DNA from: Mesoflavibacter sp.
Lineage (GTDB): Bacteria > Pseudomonadota > Alphaproteobacteria > UBA8366 > Aestuariispiraceae
Assembly: GCA_017792345.1 (NCBI GenBank)
Contig: CP051228.1
Span: forward strand, 744,001-808,000
Direction of reading: 5' to 3'
Length of the DNA: 64,000 nucleotides
Positions 25,016 through 34,225 of the stretch are shown piece after piece. The position numbers were made by a program, and so were the translations under genes. Below the pieces are notes generated by a model. That model was not told where the DNA came from. It saw only the letters and a program-made list of their open reading frames with translations, and did not search any database. Within the stretch, counting starts at the first letter, position 1. Every line of letters begins with the position of its first letter.

Positions 25016-27745
25016 TTATCCGTCCGACGCCAATTTCAGCGTGACGCGCTGAACGCTGGCATCGTCTTCATGCGGCGCGCGCTTGAAGCCCAGATCGGCA
25101 CACATGGACAGCATCGGCTCGTTCTCATCCAGAACATCGCCATAGATCAGGCCGATCCCACGCGCCCGCGCGAATTCGATCAGCCGGTTCATCATCGCAT
25201 AGCCCAGGCCTTCCCCCTGGTGATCCTTTCGCAGCAGAATCGAGTATTCCGCCTGGGTCCCGTCGGCATCGGCGATCAGGCGGGCAACGCCGATCACCGC
25301 CTGGTCATCATCCGGGTCGATGGCGACAAAGGCCATTTCGCGCGCATAATCGATCTGTGACAGCCGCGCCGCCAGCCGGTCCGGCAAATCCTTCATCGTA
25401 TGCAGGAAACGGAACCGGATATCCTGAGCGTCGGAGCGCGCAACAAGGACCTGCAGCGCGCCCGCATCTTCCGGACGGATCGGGCGGATCGCCACCTGGC
25501 GCCCGTCCTGCAACGCGACCGTGCCTTCCAGATGCCGCGGATAGGGCCGGATCGCCAGTCGGGCGGATGGATCATCGGCTTCCGCCGCCGTCGCGGCGGC
25601 GACGCGGATGCGCGCGTCCAGGGCGATGACACCCTGCGCATCGGCAATCAACGGATTGATGTCCAATTCCTTGATCTCGGCGAAATCGGCGGCGATCCGG
25701 CTGACCTGGATCAGGGCATTTCGGATCGCTTCGAAATCCACTGCCGGCTCGTCGCGATAGCCCTTCAACAGGCGATAGACAGCCGTTTCCTCGATCACCG
25801 CCTGGGCCAGCACGTCGTTCAGCGGCGGCAGGGCCGTCACCGTGTCGCCGACGATCTCGACCTCCTTGCCGCCCTTGCCGAACAGCACGACCGGGCCGAA
25901 TTGCGGGTCTTCGTTCAGACCGACGATCAGTTCATGCGCCTTCGGGCGGCGGACCATCTGCTGCACGGTCACCCCGTCGATCCGCGCGCCGGGGAATTCG
26001 ATCGACAGGCGCTCCATCATTTGCGCCGTCGCCTCGCGCACCTGTTGCGGCGTGGTCAGGTTCAGCACCACCCCACCGACATCGCTTTTATGGGTGATGT
26101 CGGGCGACAGGATCTTCACCGCCACCAGATCGCCCATCGAGAAGCCGCGCGCGGCAGCCTCGGCCTGTTCCGGACTGCGCGCGATTTCCGTCCTAGCAAT
26201 GGGTATGCCATAGGCCTGCAGCACCTGTTTGGCCTCGACCTCGCTGAGCCAGGGGCGGTTCTCGGCCAGGGCACGGTCGATCAATCCGCGCACCATGTCC
26301 CGGTCCGGCGCGACCTCCGCCTTCGCGGCCGGGACCTGCATCAGATTCATCTGGTTGCGGCGGTAGCGCACGACATGCATGAAGCCACGCACCGCCTCTT
26401 CCGCCGTGAAATAGGTCGGCACCCGGCTTTCGACGAAGCGCCGCCGCGACGGCTGTGCCGACCCGTCGCCCAGCCAGCTGGTCAGGATCGGACGCTTGTG
26501 ACCGGCCGCGACTTTCAGGACCGCCTCCGCCGCTTCCATCGAATCGCTGATCGCGGTCGGGCAGTTCAACACCAGAACCGCGTCGGCACCGTCATCTTCC
26601 AGCAATGCCTCCAGCGCCTCGGCATAGCGCGATCCAGGCGCGTCGCCGATGATGTCGACCGGGTTGGCCTTGCTCCAGGTCGGCGGCAGGCAACCGTTCA
26701 GGCGTTCGATCGTCGCCGGGGACAAGGCCGCCAACTGACCGCCCTGTTCGATCAGGCTGTCCGTGGCCAGGACGCCAATGCCGCCGCCATTCGACAGGAT
26801 CGCCAAGCGGTCGCCCGGCCCGGTCATCGCCTCCGCCGCGCCCAGCGTGCCCATGCGCCGCAGTTCGCTGGACAGGGTCTGCACCGCGTCGAACAATTCG
26901 CGCATGTCATAGACGCGCAGCATGCCCGCCCGGCGGAAGGCGGCGTCGTAGACCGCGTCCGACCCGGCCAGCGCGCCGGTATGGGAACTGGCGGCCTTGG
27001 CGCCTTCCGCGACGCGCCCGGCCTTGATCGCAACGACGGGCTTGGTGCGCGCAGCGGCGCGGGCCGCTGACATGAATTTCGCGGCATCGCCGATGGCTTC
27101 GATATAGAGCAGGATCGCCCGAACCTTCGGGTCGGTGGCCAGATAGTTCAGCATATCGCCGAAGTCGACGTCGATCTTGTCGCCCAGGCTGACCAGATGG
27201 GAAAAGCCGATACCGCGCCCCGTCGCCCAATCCAGGACGGAGGTCAGCATCGCACCGGACTGGGCAATGAAGGCGAGGTCGCCCGGCAGCGGGTCGCGAT
27301 GGGCGAAACTGGCGTTCAGCCCCATGCCGGGAACCATCAGCCCCAGGACATTGGGGCCCAGAACGCGCATTGGCCCGGCCGCTTCCAGCAGGGCCGCACG
27401 GCGCGCCTCGCCTTCCGCGTCGCCGCCTTCGCCGAAGCCCGCCGTGATGACACACACCGCCCTGCAGCCCTTATCCCGCAAATCCGCAACGACCCCGGGG
27501 ACGGCATCGGCCGGCGTCGCCACCACCGCCAGATCCGGCGTCATGGGTAACGAGGCAATATCCGGCCAGGCCAGCGACCCGCCGATGGCGGTGTGATGGG
27601 GATTGACCGGCATGATCGGCCCGTCGAACCCGCCCGCGAACAGGTTCCGCGCCAGAACCGCCCCGACGGAGCCCGGCCGTTTGGACGCGCCGATCAGGGC
27701 GATGGACGCCGGTTTGAACAGGTAATCGAGGTCGCGAACAGACAT
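25016..27745 (-). CDS. ADP-forming acyl-CoA synthetase fused to GNAT acetyltransferase (Pat/AcuA-like)
   Basis: A 909-residue fusion. Residues 1-~460 form the CoA-binding and ligase part of an ADP-forming acetyl-CoA synthetase (PASIALIGASKRPGSVG at the start; SSHTGALAG near 256 carries the conserved His). Residues ~490-710 form an ATP-grasp domain with KILSPDITHKSDVGGV. The last ~170 residues are a GNAT acetyltransferase (DHQGEGLGYAMMNRLIEFA). This architecture is that of protein lysine acetyltransferases such as Pat, which control AMP-forming acyl-CoA synthetases. Two such synthetases lie 15-25 kb away, but a link is only a suggestion. Confidence 0.9.
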   Translation of the reverse strand: MSVRDLDYLFKPASIALIGASKRPGSVGAVLARNLFAGGFDGPIMPVNPHHTAIGGSLAWPDIASLPMTPDLAVVATPADAVPGVVADLRDKGCRAVCVITAGFGEGGDAEGEARRAALLEAAGPMRVLGPNVLGLMVPGMGLNASFAHRDPLPGDLAFIAQSGAMLTSVLDWATGRGIGFSHLVSLGDKIDVDFGDMLNYLATDPKVRAILLYIEAIGDAAKFMSAARAAARTKPVVAIKAGRVAEGAKAASSHTGALAGSDAVYDAAFRRAGMLRVYDMRELFDAVQTLSSELRRMGTLGAAEAMTGPGDRLAILSNGGGIGVLATDSLIEQGGQLAALSPATIERLNGCLPPTWSKANPVDIIGDAPGSRYAEALEALLEDDGADAVLVLNCPTAISDSMEAAEAVLKVAAGHKRPILTSWLGDGSAQPSRRRFVESRVPTYFTAEEAVRGFMHVVRYRRNQMNLMQVPAAKAEVAPDRDMVRGLIDRALAENRPWLSEVEAKQVLQAYGIPIARTEIARSPEQAEAAARGFSMGDLVAVKILSPDITHKSDVGGVVLNLTTPQQVREATAQMMERLSIEFPGARIDGVTVQQMVRRPKAHELIVGLNEDPQFGPVVLFGKGGKEVEIVGDTVTALPPLNDVLAQAVIEETAVYRLLKGYRDEPAVDFEAIRNALIQVSRIAADFAEIKELDINPLIADAQGVIALDARIRVAAATAAEADDPSARLAIRPYPRHLEGTVALQDGRQVAIRPIRPEDAGALQVLVARSDAQDIRFRFLHTMKDLPDRLAARLSQIDYAREMAFVAIDPDDDQAVIGVARLIADADGTQAEYSILLRKDHQGEGLGYAMMNRLIEFARARGIGLIYGDVLDENEPMLSMCADLGFKRAPHEDDASVQRVTLKLASDG

Positions 27746-27817
27746 GGGGCACCCGCCGAATTCAGAATTGTCTGCCTACCGGTCGTGCGAGTCCGCCCTG
27801 GAACGGTTTTATGAAAA

Positions 27818-28375
27818 TTATGTGTCGGCGGCGGGGACCGTTCCGCCCGCAAGCGCCGTTTGGTATAGGGCCGCCGTTTTCGAGTCGAAACAGCAGAACA
27901 CCACCCGATCCACCGCCTCAGTCTGCGCAAGATAGGCGGCTACCGTATTGACGGCGATGCCGACCGCACGGTCGAGCGGGAAGCCGTAGGCCCCGGTCGA
28001 TATCGCCGGAAAGGCTACGGTCCTGGCGCCGTTTTCTTCCGCCAGCGACAGGCTGTTGCGGTAACATTCCGCCAGAAGCGCGTCCTCATCCTCTTCGCCG
28101 TCCTGCCAGACCGGCCCGACGGTATGGATGATGTGGCGCGCCGCCATGCGGAAGCCCGGGGTGATCCTGGCCTCGCCGGTCGGACAGCCGCCCAACTTGC
28201 GGCATTGCTCCTGCAACTCCGGCCCGGCCGCCCGGTGGATCGCCCCGTCCACCCCACCCCCGCCGAGGAGGCTTTCATTCGCCGCGTTGACGACCGCATC
28301 GACGGAAAGGCGCGTGATATCGCCTTCCATCACGGTCATGCGCGCGTCGAACGGGGTCGACAGGGCTTCCTGCAT
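27818..28375 (-). CDS. Macrodomain ADP-ribose hydrolase (MacroD/YmdB type)
   Basis: A 185-residue protein that is a single macrodomain. MacroD-type enzymes hydrolyse O-acetyl-ADP-ribose or remove ADP-ribose from proteins. [20 protein letters not shown] (28-47) holds the catalytic Asn and Asp and the ribose loop. [13 protein letters not shown] is the second phosphate loop. It lies 13 nt after the pyrophosphatase stop on the same strand and may be co-transcribed with it. Confidence 0.92.
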   Translation of the reverse strand: MQEALSTPFDARMTVMEGDITRLSVDAVVNAANESLLGGGGVDGAIHRAAGPELQEQCRKLGGCPTGEARITPGFRMAARHIIHTVGPVWQDGEEDEDALLAECYRNSLSLAEENGARTVAFPAISTGAYGFPLDRAVGIAVNTVAAYLAQTEAVDRVVFCCFDSKTAALYQTALAGGTVPAADT

Positions 28376-28388
28376 TCCTTGTCCGGCG

Positions 28389-28931
28389 TTACTCCGCCGC
28401 TTTCCTCAGATTATGGGCCGCCATCGAATCCTCGATCAGCTTGGCCGCTTCGCCGGCTTCGCCCCAGCGCGCGATCTTGGCCCATTTGCCCTTCTCCAAG
28501 TCCTTGTAGTGCGTGAAGAAGTGGGCGATCTGGTCGATCAGGATTTTCGGCAGATCACGATAGCTGGACACGTCCTCGTAATAGGAATGCAGCTTGTCGT
28601 GCGGGACGGCGATGATCTTCTCATCCATGCCGCCTTCGTCTTCCATGATCATCACGCCGACCGGACGGGAACGCACGATGGCGCCCGGCACGACCGGCAC
28701 GCGGCCAACCACCAGGACGTCGATCGGATCGCCGTCGCCGCACAGCGTGTGCGGAATGAAACCGTAATTCGCCGGATAGAACATTGCGGTGTGCAGGAAC
28801 CGGTCGACGTAGAGAGCGCCGGATTCCTTATCCAGCTCGTATTTCACCGGGTCCGCGCCAATCGGGACTTCGATGATGACGTTCACGTCCCAAGGCGGAT
28901 TTTCACCGACCGGAATGCTATCAACACGCAT
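28389..28931 (-). CDS. ppa: Inorganic pyrophosphatase (family I)
   Basis: Hydrolyses pyrophosphate made by biosynthesis. The 180-residue protein has the signature [10 protein letters not shown], with metal-binding Asp66, Asp68 and Asp71, and the active-site residues of KYELD (30-34), R44 and YGFIP (56-60). Length matches bacterial hexameric PPases. A 141-bp gap upstream, more AT-rich than the coding sequence, should hold its promoter. Confidence 0.96.
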   Translation of the reverse strand: MRVDSIPVGENPPWDVNVIIEVPIGADPVKYELDKESGALYVDRFLHTAMFYPANYGFIPHTLCGDGDPIDVLVVGRVPVVPGAIVRSRPVGVMIMEDEGGMDEKIIAVPHDKLHSYYEDVSSYRDLPKILIDQIAHFFTHYKDLEKGKWAKIARWGEAGEAAKLIEDSMAAHNLRKAAE

Positions 28932-29072
28932 TGGATTTCCTTTCGCCAGAGCGTCGGCACGACCCTGTGCCTATCTGTCTCGGTCGTTCGTATAGTACCC
29001 TAATTGCTGCACTGCAATAAGAGCAAATTCGTCGCAGGCCGATTTCTTTTCGCCAAGTGGTTCGACCGGGGT

Positions 29073-30401
29073 CTAGCGCACCGGACCGCGTCTGGCCAGA
29101 TAGGCGATCAGCAAAAGTCCGGGCACGGCCAGAAATGCGGTCAGAACGAAGAAATCGAACCAGCCCAGCACCTGTGCCAGATAACCGCTCGGCGTCGATA
29201 ATAGCGTACGGCCGAACGCCATGAAAGCCGATAGCAGCGCATATTGCGTCGCCGTGAACTGCCGATTGCACAGAACCGACAGATAGGCGACGAAAGCGGC
29301 GGAGCCGAGGCCGCCGGTAAAATTGTCGCTCCACACCGCCGCGGCCAGAACCGACAGATCGTGCCCTACCGCCGCGACCCAGGCGAACATCAGATTCGTC
29401 ACCGCCTGCAGGATGCCGCCGGCGATCAGCGACGGATACAGGCCGATGGCGCGCACCATCGCCCCGCCCGCGAAGATTCCGGCGAATGTGGCGATCAGGC
29501 CGGCCGTCTTGCTGACCAGCGCGATATCGGTCCCGGAATAGCCCATATCGCTGTAGAACGGGTTGGCCATGGTCCCCCCGATCGCGTCGCCGAACTTGTA
29601 CAGCAGCACGAAGACCAGGATGGCCAGGGCGGCGGGGCGGAACAGGAATTCCCGGAACGGCTCGACCACGCCCTGCTTCAGAAACGCGCCGGGACTGGTG
29701 ACGGCCTGGCGATCCGACGGCTCTTTCACCATCAGGATCGCGGCGACGCCCACCAGCATGCAGGCGGACAGCACCAGGAAAACGACGGACCAGTCGACAT
29801 GGTCGGAAAGCAGCAGCGCCCCGGCCCCGGCGACCAACAGGCCAATCCGGTATCCGCCCTGGGTCGCGGCCGCGCCGGCGCCCTGTTCCTCGTCCTCCAG
29901 CAATTCGATTCTTAACGCATCGATCACGATATCCTGACTGGCCGAAAAGAAACCGATCAGCGTTGCCAGGATGGCGGACGGCCAAGGGTCGGCGGCGGGA
30001 TCGGTGAAGCCCAAGCCGGCGATAGACGCCATCAGCGGCACTTGAATGGCGATTGCCCAGCCGCGCCGTTGCCCCAGCCAGCGGGTCAGCCCGGGCAACG
30101 GGCATTGGTCGATGACCGGCGCCCAGAGGAATTTCAGGCTGTAGGGCAGGCCCACCGCGGCGAAAATGCCGATTGTCGTCAAATCCAGCCCGCGGCTGCG
30201 CAGCCAATAGGACAACGTGCTGAGCGTCAGCAGCAGCGGCAGACCGCTGGCGAACCCCATCAACGCGATCAAAACGATCCGCCGGTCGCCATAGATCGCG
30301 ACCGATCTGACCAGTCTTTCCCGAATGCCGATTGCGTCCACCGCGCGCTCCGCGACTGCTTTCCCACCAGACCAAGGCGTGATATCGCCAGATTCCGGCA
30401 C
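29073..30401 (-). CDS. MFS transporter, AmpG-like
   Basis: A 442-residue major facilitator with about 12 transmembrane segments. It resembles AmpG muropeptide permeases: GLPLLLTLSTLSYWLRSRG in helix 1, GLPYSLKFLWAPVIDQ before helix 2 and QDIVIDALRIELLEDEEQG after helix 4. AmpG imports anhydro-muropeptides for cell-wall recycling. No recycling or beta-lactamase gene is nearby, so the substrate is by family only. It is divergent from and slightly ahead of the DUF3572 gene. Confidence 0.85.
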   Translation of the reverse strand: MPESGDITPWSGGKAVAERAVDAIGIRERLVRSVAIYGDRRIVLIALMGFASGLPLLLTLSTLSYWLRSRGLDLTTIGIFAAVGLPYSLKFLWAPVIDQCPLPGLTRWLGQRRGWAIAIQVPLMASIAGLGFTDPAADPWPSAILATLIGFFSASQDIVIDALRIELLEDEEQGAGAAATQGGYRIGLLVAGAGALLLSDHVDWSVVFLVLSACMLVGVAAILMVKEPSDRQAVTSPGAFLKQGVVEPFREFLFRPAALAILVFVLLYKFGDAIGGTMANPFYSDMGYSGTDIALVSKTAGLIATFAGIFAGGAMVRAIGLYPSLIAGGILQAVTNLMFAWVAAVGHDLSVLAAAVWSDNFTGGLGSAAFVAYLSVLCNRQFTATQYALLSAFMAFGRTLLSTPSGYLAQVLGWFDFFVLTAFLAVPGLLLIAYLARRGPVR

Positions 30402-30435
30402 CGGCGACCAGCCGGCAGTTAGTCAGGATGGGTGG

Positions 30436-30711
30436 ATGATGAAACAGGAACAGGCCGAAACCGTGGCATTGCAGGCGCTGGCCTATATTGCGGCGGATGA
30501 AGACCGGATGGACCGGTTCGTGGCGCTATCGGGTCTGGGGCCCGACGATTTGAAAAGCCGGATTGCGGATCCGGCTTTCCTGGGCGGCGTCCTGGACCAT
30601 CTTCTGGGCCACGAACCCGACCTGATGGACTTCGCCGAGGAGGCGGGGATCGACCCGATGTCGGTTCAGCGCGCCCGCGCCGCCCTTCCCGGGGTCAATC
30701 CCGACTGGTGA
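30436..30711 (+). CDS. DUF3572 family protein
   Basis: A 91-residue protein typical of alphaproteobacteria. The family pattern is clear: ETVALQALAYIAADEDRMDR, then LDHLLGHEPDL near residue 55 and the acidic EEAGIDPMSV. It is small, soluble and helical with no known biochemical role. The ATG pair at 30436/30439 follows AGGATGG. A longer frame upstream lies inside the divergent MFS gene and is ignored. Confidence 0.85.
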   Translation: MMKQEQAETVALQALAYIAADEDRMDRFVALSGLGPDDLKSRIADPAFLGGVLDHLLGHEPDLMDFAEEAGIDPMSVQRARAALPGVNPDW

Positions 30712-30723
30712 CCAACCCACCGA

Positions 30724-30912
30724 TCAATCCGCAAAACGCAGGACCTTCGGCGCCTTCACGTCGCTGAGCCGGGCCAGCGCGCCGCCGGCGGCCAGGGTAA
30801 GGTCGCGCTCGCTCGGGTCATGCTGACCATGCGCGTATTCCGCCGCGCGCATCAGACCATTGGCCCATTCCGCCTGAACCGCGAGATAGTTGCCGTAATC
30901 CACTTCGATCAT
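30724..30912 (-). CDS. Small hypothetical protein (62 aa)
   Basis: Not recognised. The frame encodes 62 residues (MIEVDYGNYLAVQAEW...), with GGAG 9 nt before the ATG. Codon usage looks like that of its neighbours, and no conserved gene overlaps it on the other strand. The composition suggests a small helical soluble protein. It converges on DUF3572 with 12 nt between stops and is divergent from the MATE gene. Plausible as a real gene, but not proven. Confidence 0.55.
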   Translation of the reverse strand: MIEVDYGNYLAVQAEWANGLMRAAEYAHGQHDPSERDLTLAAGGALARLSDVKAPKVLRFAD

Positions 30913-31102
30913 TGTCCGGTTCTCCGTCGCTTCCCCCCGGCTTTTCCGGGGCGCCTGTCATCACCATGGACAGAATGCCCCGAATTCACGGCCCAGGCAG
31001 TGACGATGGTCACTCGAAATTAAGATTCTTTTTACCAATTTACCGAAGCTCGCGGCGGATGGCCGCTTGCCGGGTCCGGACGAAGCGGAATAACTAGCCG
31101 GC

Positions 31103-32464
31103 ATGACCGACCGACCCGCCGACAGCGATCCGCCCGTCAATTGGAACAGGCGGCTTTTGGCCCTGACCGGCCCGATCGTGGTCGCGAACCTGTCCGTGCC
31201 GCTGCCGGGGCTGGTCGATACCGCCGTGATGGGGCATCAGCCGGAAGCGGCCGGGCTGGCCGCGGTCGGACTGGGCGCGATGATCTTCGCGACCCTGTTC
31301 TTCACCTTCGGATTCCTGAGGATGAGCACGGTCGGCCTGACCGCCCAGGCCGACGGCGCGGGCGATCACCGGGACATTCGCGCGGTCCTGTATCGCGGCG
31401 GGGCGCTGGCGCTGATCATCGCGGCCGCCCTGTTGCTGGCGCATCAGCCGCTGGGCCGCCTTGCCTTCGGCCTGACGGAGGCGGCGCCGAGGGTGGTCGA
31501 GCTGGGCCTGGCCTATTACGACATCCGGGTCTGGGGCGCCCCGGCGGCGCTGTTGAACATGGCCATTCTGGGATGGCTGTTCGGCCTGGGCCATATGCGC
31601 GCGCCGGTCGTCCTGCAGATCGTCACCAACCTGATCAACGTCGCGTTGGATTTCCTGTTCGTCTTCGGCTTCGACTGGGGCATCGAAGGCGTCGCCGCCG
31701 CAACCGTCATCGCCGAATGGTCCGGGGCTCTGCTGGGTGTCGTGATCGTCGCCCGGCGTCTGCGTCCCTATGGCGGGATCGCCCCGCCGCCGGGCGCGCT
31801 GACCGACTGGGCGGGGATGCGGCGGCTCCTGGGCGTGAACCGCGACATCTTCATACGGACACTGTGCCTGCTGATCGCCTTTGCGCATTTCAAGTTCGAG
31901 GGCGCGACCCTGGGCACGACAACCCTTGCGGCGAATATCGTGCTGCTGACCTTTCTGGATATCAGTTCCTACGGATTGGACGCCTTCGCCAACGCTGCCG
32001 AGATCCTGGTCGGCAAAGCCGTCGGGCGCCGCGATGCGTCGGTCTTCCGCAAGGTGGTGCGCCTCGCCCATCTCTGGGGCTTCGCCATCGCCGGGGTCAG
32101 TGCGGTCGTCTTCTATGGTTTCGGCGGCTGGATCGTCGGGGTGCTGACCAACCAGCCCCTGGTCCTGGCCGAAGCGGACCGGTTCATGATCTGGGCCGCC
32201 ATCCTGCCGCTGACGGCGGTCTGGGCCTTCGTGATCGACGGCGTCTTCGTCGGGGCGACCTGGTCCGCCGCCCTGCGCAACGGCATGATCGCGGCGATCG
32301 CCGTCTACTTCGCCGCGCAATGGCTGCTGGTCCCCGCTTATGGGAACGAGGGCCTTTGGCTGGCGCTGCACATTTTCCTGGTGGCGCGCGGCGTCACATT
32401 GGGCATCCAGTATCCGGGCCTTGTCCGGCGGCTGGAGGGTCAGAAGACCGGCGTCTCTCGATAG
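31103..32464 (+). CDS. MATE family multidrug/toxin exporter (DinF-like)
   Basis: A 453-residue cation-coupled exporter with about 12 transmembrane segments in two halves. LTGPIVVANLSVPLPGLVDT opens helix 1 and ends in the conserved acidic/polar pocket of MATE proteins. FLRMSTVGLTAQADG and DFLFVFGFDWGIEGVAAAT are typical of the DinF branch. Expected to export organic cations using H+ or Na+. Its 3' end overlaps the convergent DUF2244 gene by 25 nt. In the upstream 190-bp gap a short dyad AGTGAC-GATG-GTCACT lies at 30999-31014, of unknown meaning. Confidence 0.9.
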   Translation: MTDRPADSDPPVNWNRRLLALTGPIVVANLSVPLPGLVDTAVMGHQPEAAGLAAVGLGAMIFATLFFTFGFLRMSTVGLTAQADGAGDHRDIRAVLYRGGALALIIAAALLLAHQPLGRLAFGLTEAAPRVVELGLAYYDIRVWGAPAALLNMAILGWLFGLGHMRAPVVLQIVTNLINVALDFLFVFGFDWGIEGVAAATVIAEWSGALLGVVIVARRLRPYGGIAPPPGALTDWAGMRRLLGVNRDIFIRTLCLLIAFAHFKFEGATLGTTTLAANIVLLTFLDISSYGLDAFANAAEILVGKAVGRRDASVFRKVVRLAHLWGFAIAGVSAVVFYGFGGWIVGVLTNQPLVLAEADRFMIWAAILPLTAVWAFVIDGVFVGATWSAALRNGMIAAIAVYFAAQWLLVPAYGNEGLWLALHIFLVARGVTLGIQYPGLVRRLEGQKTGVSR

Positions 32465-32928
32465 CGGACCAGCGCCGCCCGCAGGGCAAGGGCCACTTCC
32501 AGCTTCTCGAGAGGCTGTAGAAACGCCCCGATTTCAAGCTGTTTTCCATGGCTGCGCAGGGTCAGGCGGCTGTCATGGCGCGGCGGATCATCCATTTGAA
32601 CGGACAGCCAGGTCGGTTCGAACCGCAAGGTGCCCTGTTTGCCGTTCGGGGCGATATGGGTGACGTCCAGCCCGTCCGGGGTCAGGCGCAGATGTTCCGC
32701 CCGGCGGCCTTCGCGGAAATTCATCTTGAAGGCGATATAGACCAACAGGATTTCCAGCCCGCAGAACCCGGCAACCGGCCAGGCACCCGCCAGAAAGAAC
32801 CCCGTGCCGATCAGAAACCCGCCGCCCGCGATGGCAGCCATGACCAAAAGGAACCCCCGCCGCCCCAGACTGCGGTGCGGGCGCAGCGTGGCGTCGAACA
32901 GGACGGAATCTCTCGCGGCTTCGCTCAT
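32440..32928 (-). CDS. DUF2244 membrane protein
   Basis: A 162-residue inner-membrane protein with two transmembrane helices (about 27-49 and 52-68) and a cytoplasmic C-terminal beta domain. LFDATLRPHRSLGRRGF is the DUF2244 start. In alphaproteobacteria it is often found near cytochrome oxidase or endonuclease III genes; here it is divergent from nth with a 120-bp gap. Function unknown. Confidence 0.87.
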   Translation of the reverse strand: MSEAARDSVLFDATLRPHRSLGRRGFLLVMAAIAGGGFLIGTGFFLAGAWPVAGFCGLEILLVYIAFKMNFREGRRAEHLRLTPDGLDVTHIAPNGKQGTLRFEPTWLSVQMDDPPRHDSRLTLRSHGKQLEIGAFLQPLEKLEVALALRAALVRYRETPVF

Positions 32929-33048
32929 GCTTGGAAATGTATCGCACGGGGAACCCCGGTAAAGACCTATCCGCCGGGAAATGCTTTCGCCGCGCCGGTC
33001 GCTTGATTAGGGTAACGCGATCCGCCCGCCGCAACCCGCCAGCCGATC

Positions 33049-33687
33049 ATGAAAAAAGCCGATATCGAATCTTTCTTCGCCCGCCTTCAGGCCGCCAATC
33101 CGGAGCCGAAGGGCGAATTGAACTGGACCAATCCCTATACGCTGCTGGTCGCCGTCGCCCTGTCGGCCCAGGCCACCGATGTCGGCGTCAACAAGGCGAC
33201 GGAAAAGCTGTTCCAGATCGTCTCCACCCCCCAGGAAATGCTGGAACTCGGGGAAGGCGGCCTGAAGAACCACATCAAGACGATCGGTCTTTACAATTCC
33301 AAGGCCAAGAACGTGATCAAGGCGGCGGAAATCCTGGTGCGCGATTTCGGCGGCGTCGTCCCGCAGGAGCGGGCGGCGCTGGAAACCCTGCCGGGCGTCG
33401 GGCGGAAGACCGCCAATGTCGTCCTGAACATCGCTTTCGGCGCGCCGACCATCGCCGTCGACACCCATCTGTTCCGGGTCGGGAACCGCACCGGCATGGC
33501 GCCCGGCAAGACGCCGCTGGCCGTCGAGCTGAAGCTGGAAAAGTGCATTCCCAAACAATACCTGCGCCATGCCCACCATTGGCTGATCCTGCACGGGCGC
33601 TATGTCTGCAAGGCGCGGAAACCGGATTGCCCGGCCTGTATCGTCAACGACCTATGCCGTTTCAAAGGCAAGACCATCGCGGTCTGA
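33049..33687 (+). CDS. nth: Endonuclease III
   Basis: DNA glycosylase/AP lyase for oxidised pyrimidines. The 212-residue protein has the helix-hairpin-helix LPGVGRKTANVVLN with catalytic Lys120, and Asp138 in VDTHLFR, the same numbers as the E. coli enzyme. The C-terminal [4Fe-4S] ligands are Cys188, Cys195, Cys198 and Cys204 (C-x6-C-x2-C-x5-C). A thioesterase gene follows after 12 nt. Confidence 0.97.
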   Translation: MKKADIESFFARLQAANPEPKGELNWTNPYTLLVAVALSAQATDVGVNKATEKLFQIVSTPQEMLELGEGGLKNHIKTIGLYNSKAKNVIKAAEILVRDFGGVVPQERAALETLPGVGRKTANVVLNIAFGAPTIAVDTHLFRVGNRTGMAPGKTPLAVELKLEKCIPKQYLRHAHHWLILHGRYVCKARKPDCPACIVNDLCRFKGKTIAV

Positions 33688-33699
33688 AGGAGCCTGATC

Positions 33700-34128
33700 A
33701 TGCCGAAACTGGATATCGCAAAAATCCGCGAACGCGCCGAGGACACCCTGGTCAGTCACCTGGGGATAGAGATGCTGGATGCCGGGGAAGGCACGGCAAA
33801 GGCGCGAATGAAGATCACGGCGCGCCATCTGGCGCCGAACGGGTTTCTGCATGCCGCCTCCGTCGTGGCACTGGCTGATACGTGCTGCGGTTTCGGCACC
33901 TTTGCCGACCTTCCCGCCGGGGCGGAGGGCTTCACCACGGCCGAGCTGAAATCCAACCATCTGGGCACGTCGCGCAAGGGCAACCTGGTCTGCACCGCAC
34001 ATGCCAAGCATCAGGGCCGCACGACCCAGGTCTGGGATGCCGAGGTCTTCACCGAGGCGCGGCCGGACCGGCCGATCGCGCTGTTCCGCTGCACCCAGAT
34101 CGTGCTGTGGCCGCGCGGGTCGGAATAG
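33700..34128 (+). CDS. PaaI-like hotdog thioesterase
   Basis: A 142-residue hotdog-fold protein of the PaaI/YbgC-like group that hydrolyses acyl-CoA thioesters. LAPNGFLHAASVVALADTCC holds the conserved HAASVVALAD segment (the usual H-G-G-x-x-x-x-L-A-D with Ala for Gly). TTAELKSNHLGTSRKGNL is the second strand region. It follows nth by 12 nt; the next gene encodes an acyl-CoA dehydrogenase-type enzyme, so a role in acyl-CoA turnover is reasonable. Confidence 0.85.
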   Translation: MPKLDIAKIRERAEDTLVSHLGIEMLDAGEGTAKARMKITARHLAPNGFLHAASVVALADTCCGFGTFADLPAGAEGFTTAELKSNHLGTSRKGNLVCTAHAKHQGRTTQVWDAEVFTEARPDRPIALFRCTQIVLWPRGSE

Positions 34129-34225
34129 GCCGCCGCGGTTCCGCCGACCTCGACAATGCTGCATCGCGGCATTAGAAAAGCGGCAAACAGACATTCAGCG
34201 CATCACGCAACAAGGGGTTCGGAAC

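Noticed and set aside
30999-31014. Dyad AGTGAC-GATG-GTCACT upstream of the MATE gene
   Set aside because: Short, single copy and not placed against a recognisable promoter; could be chance.
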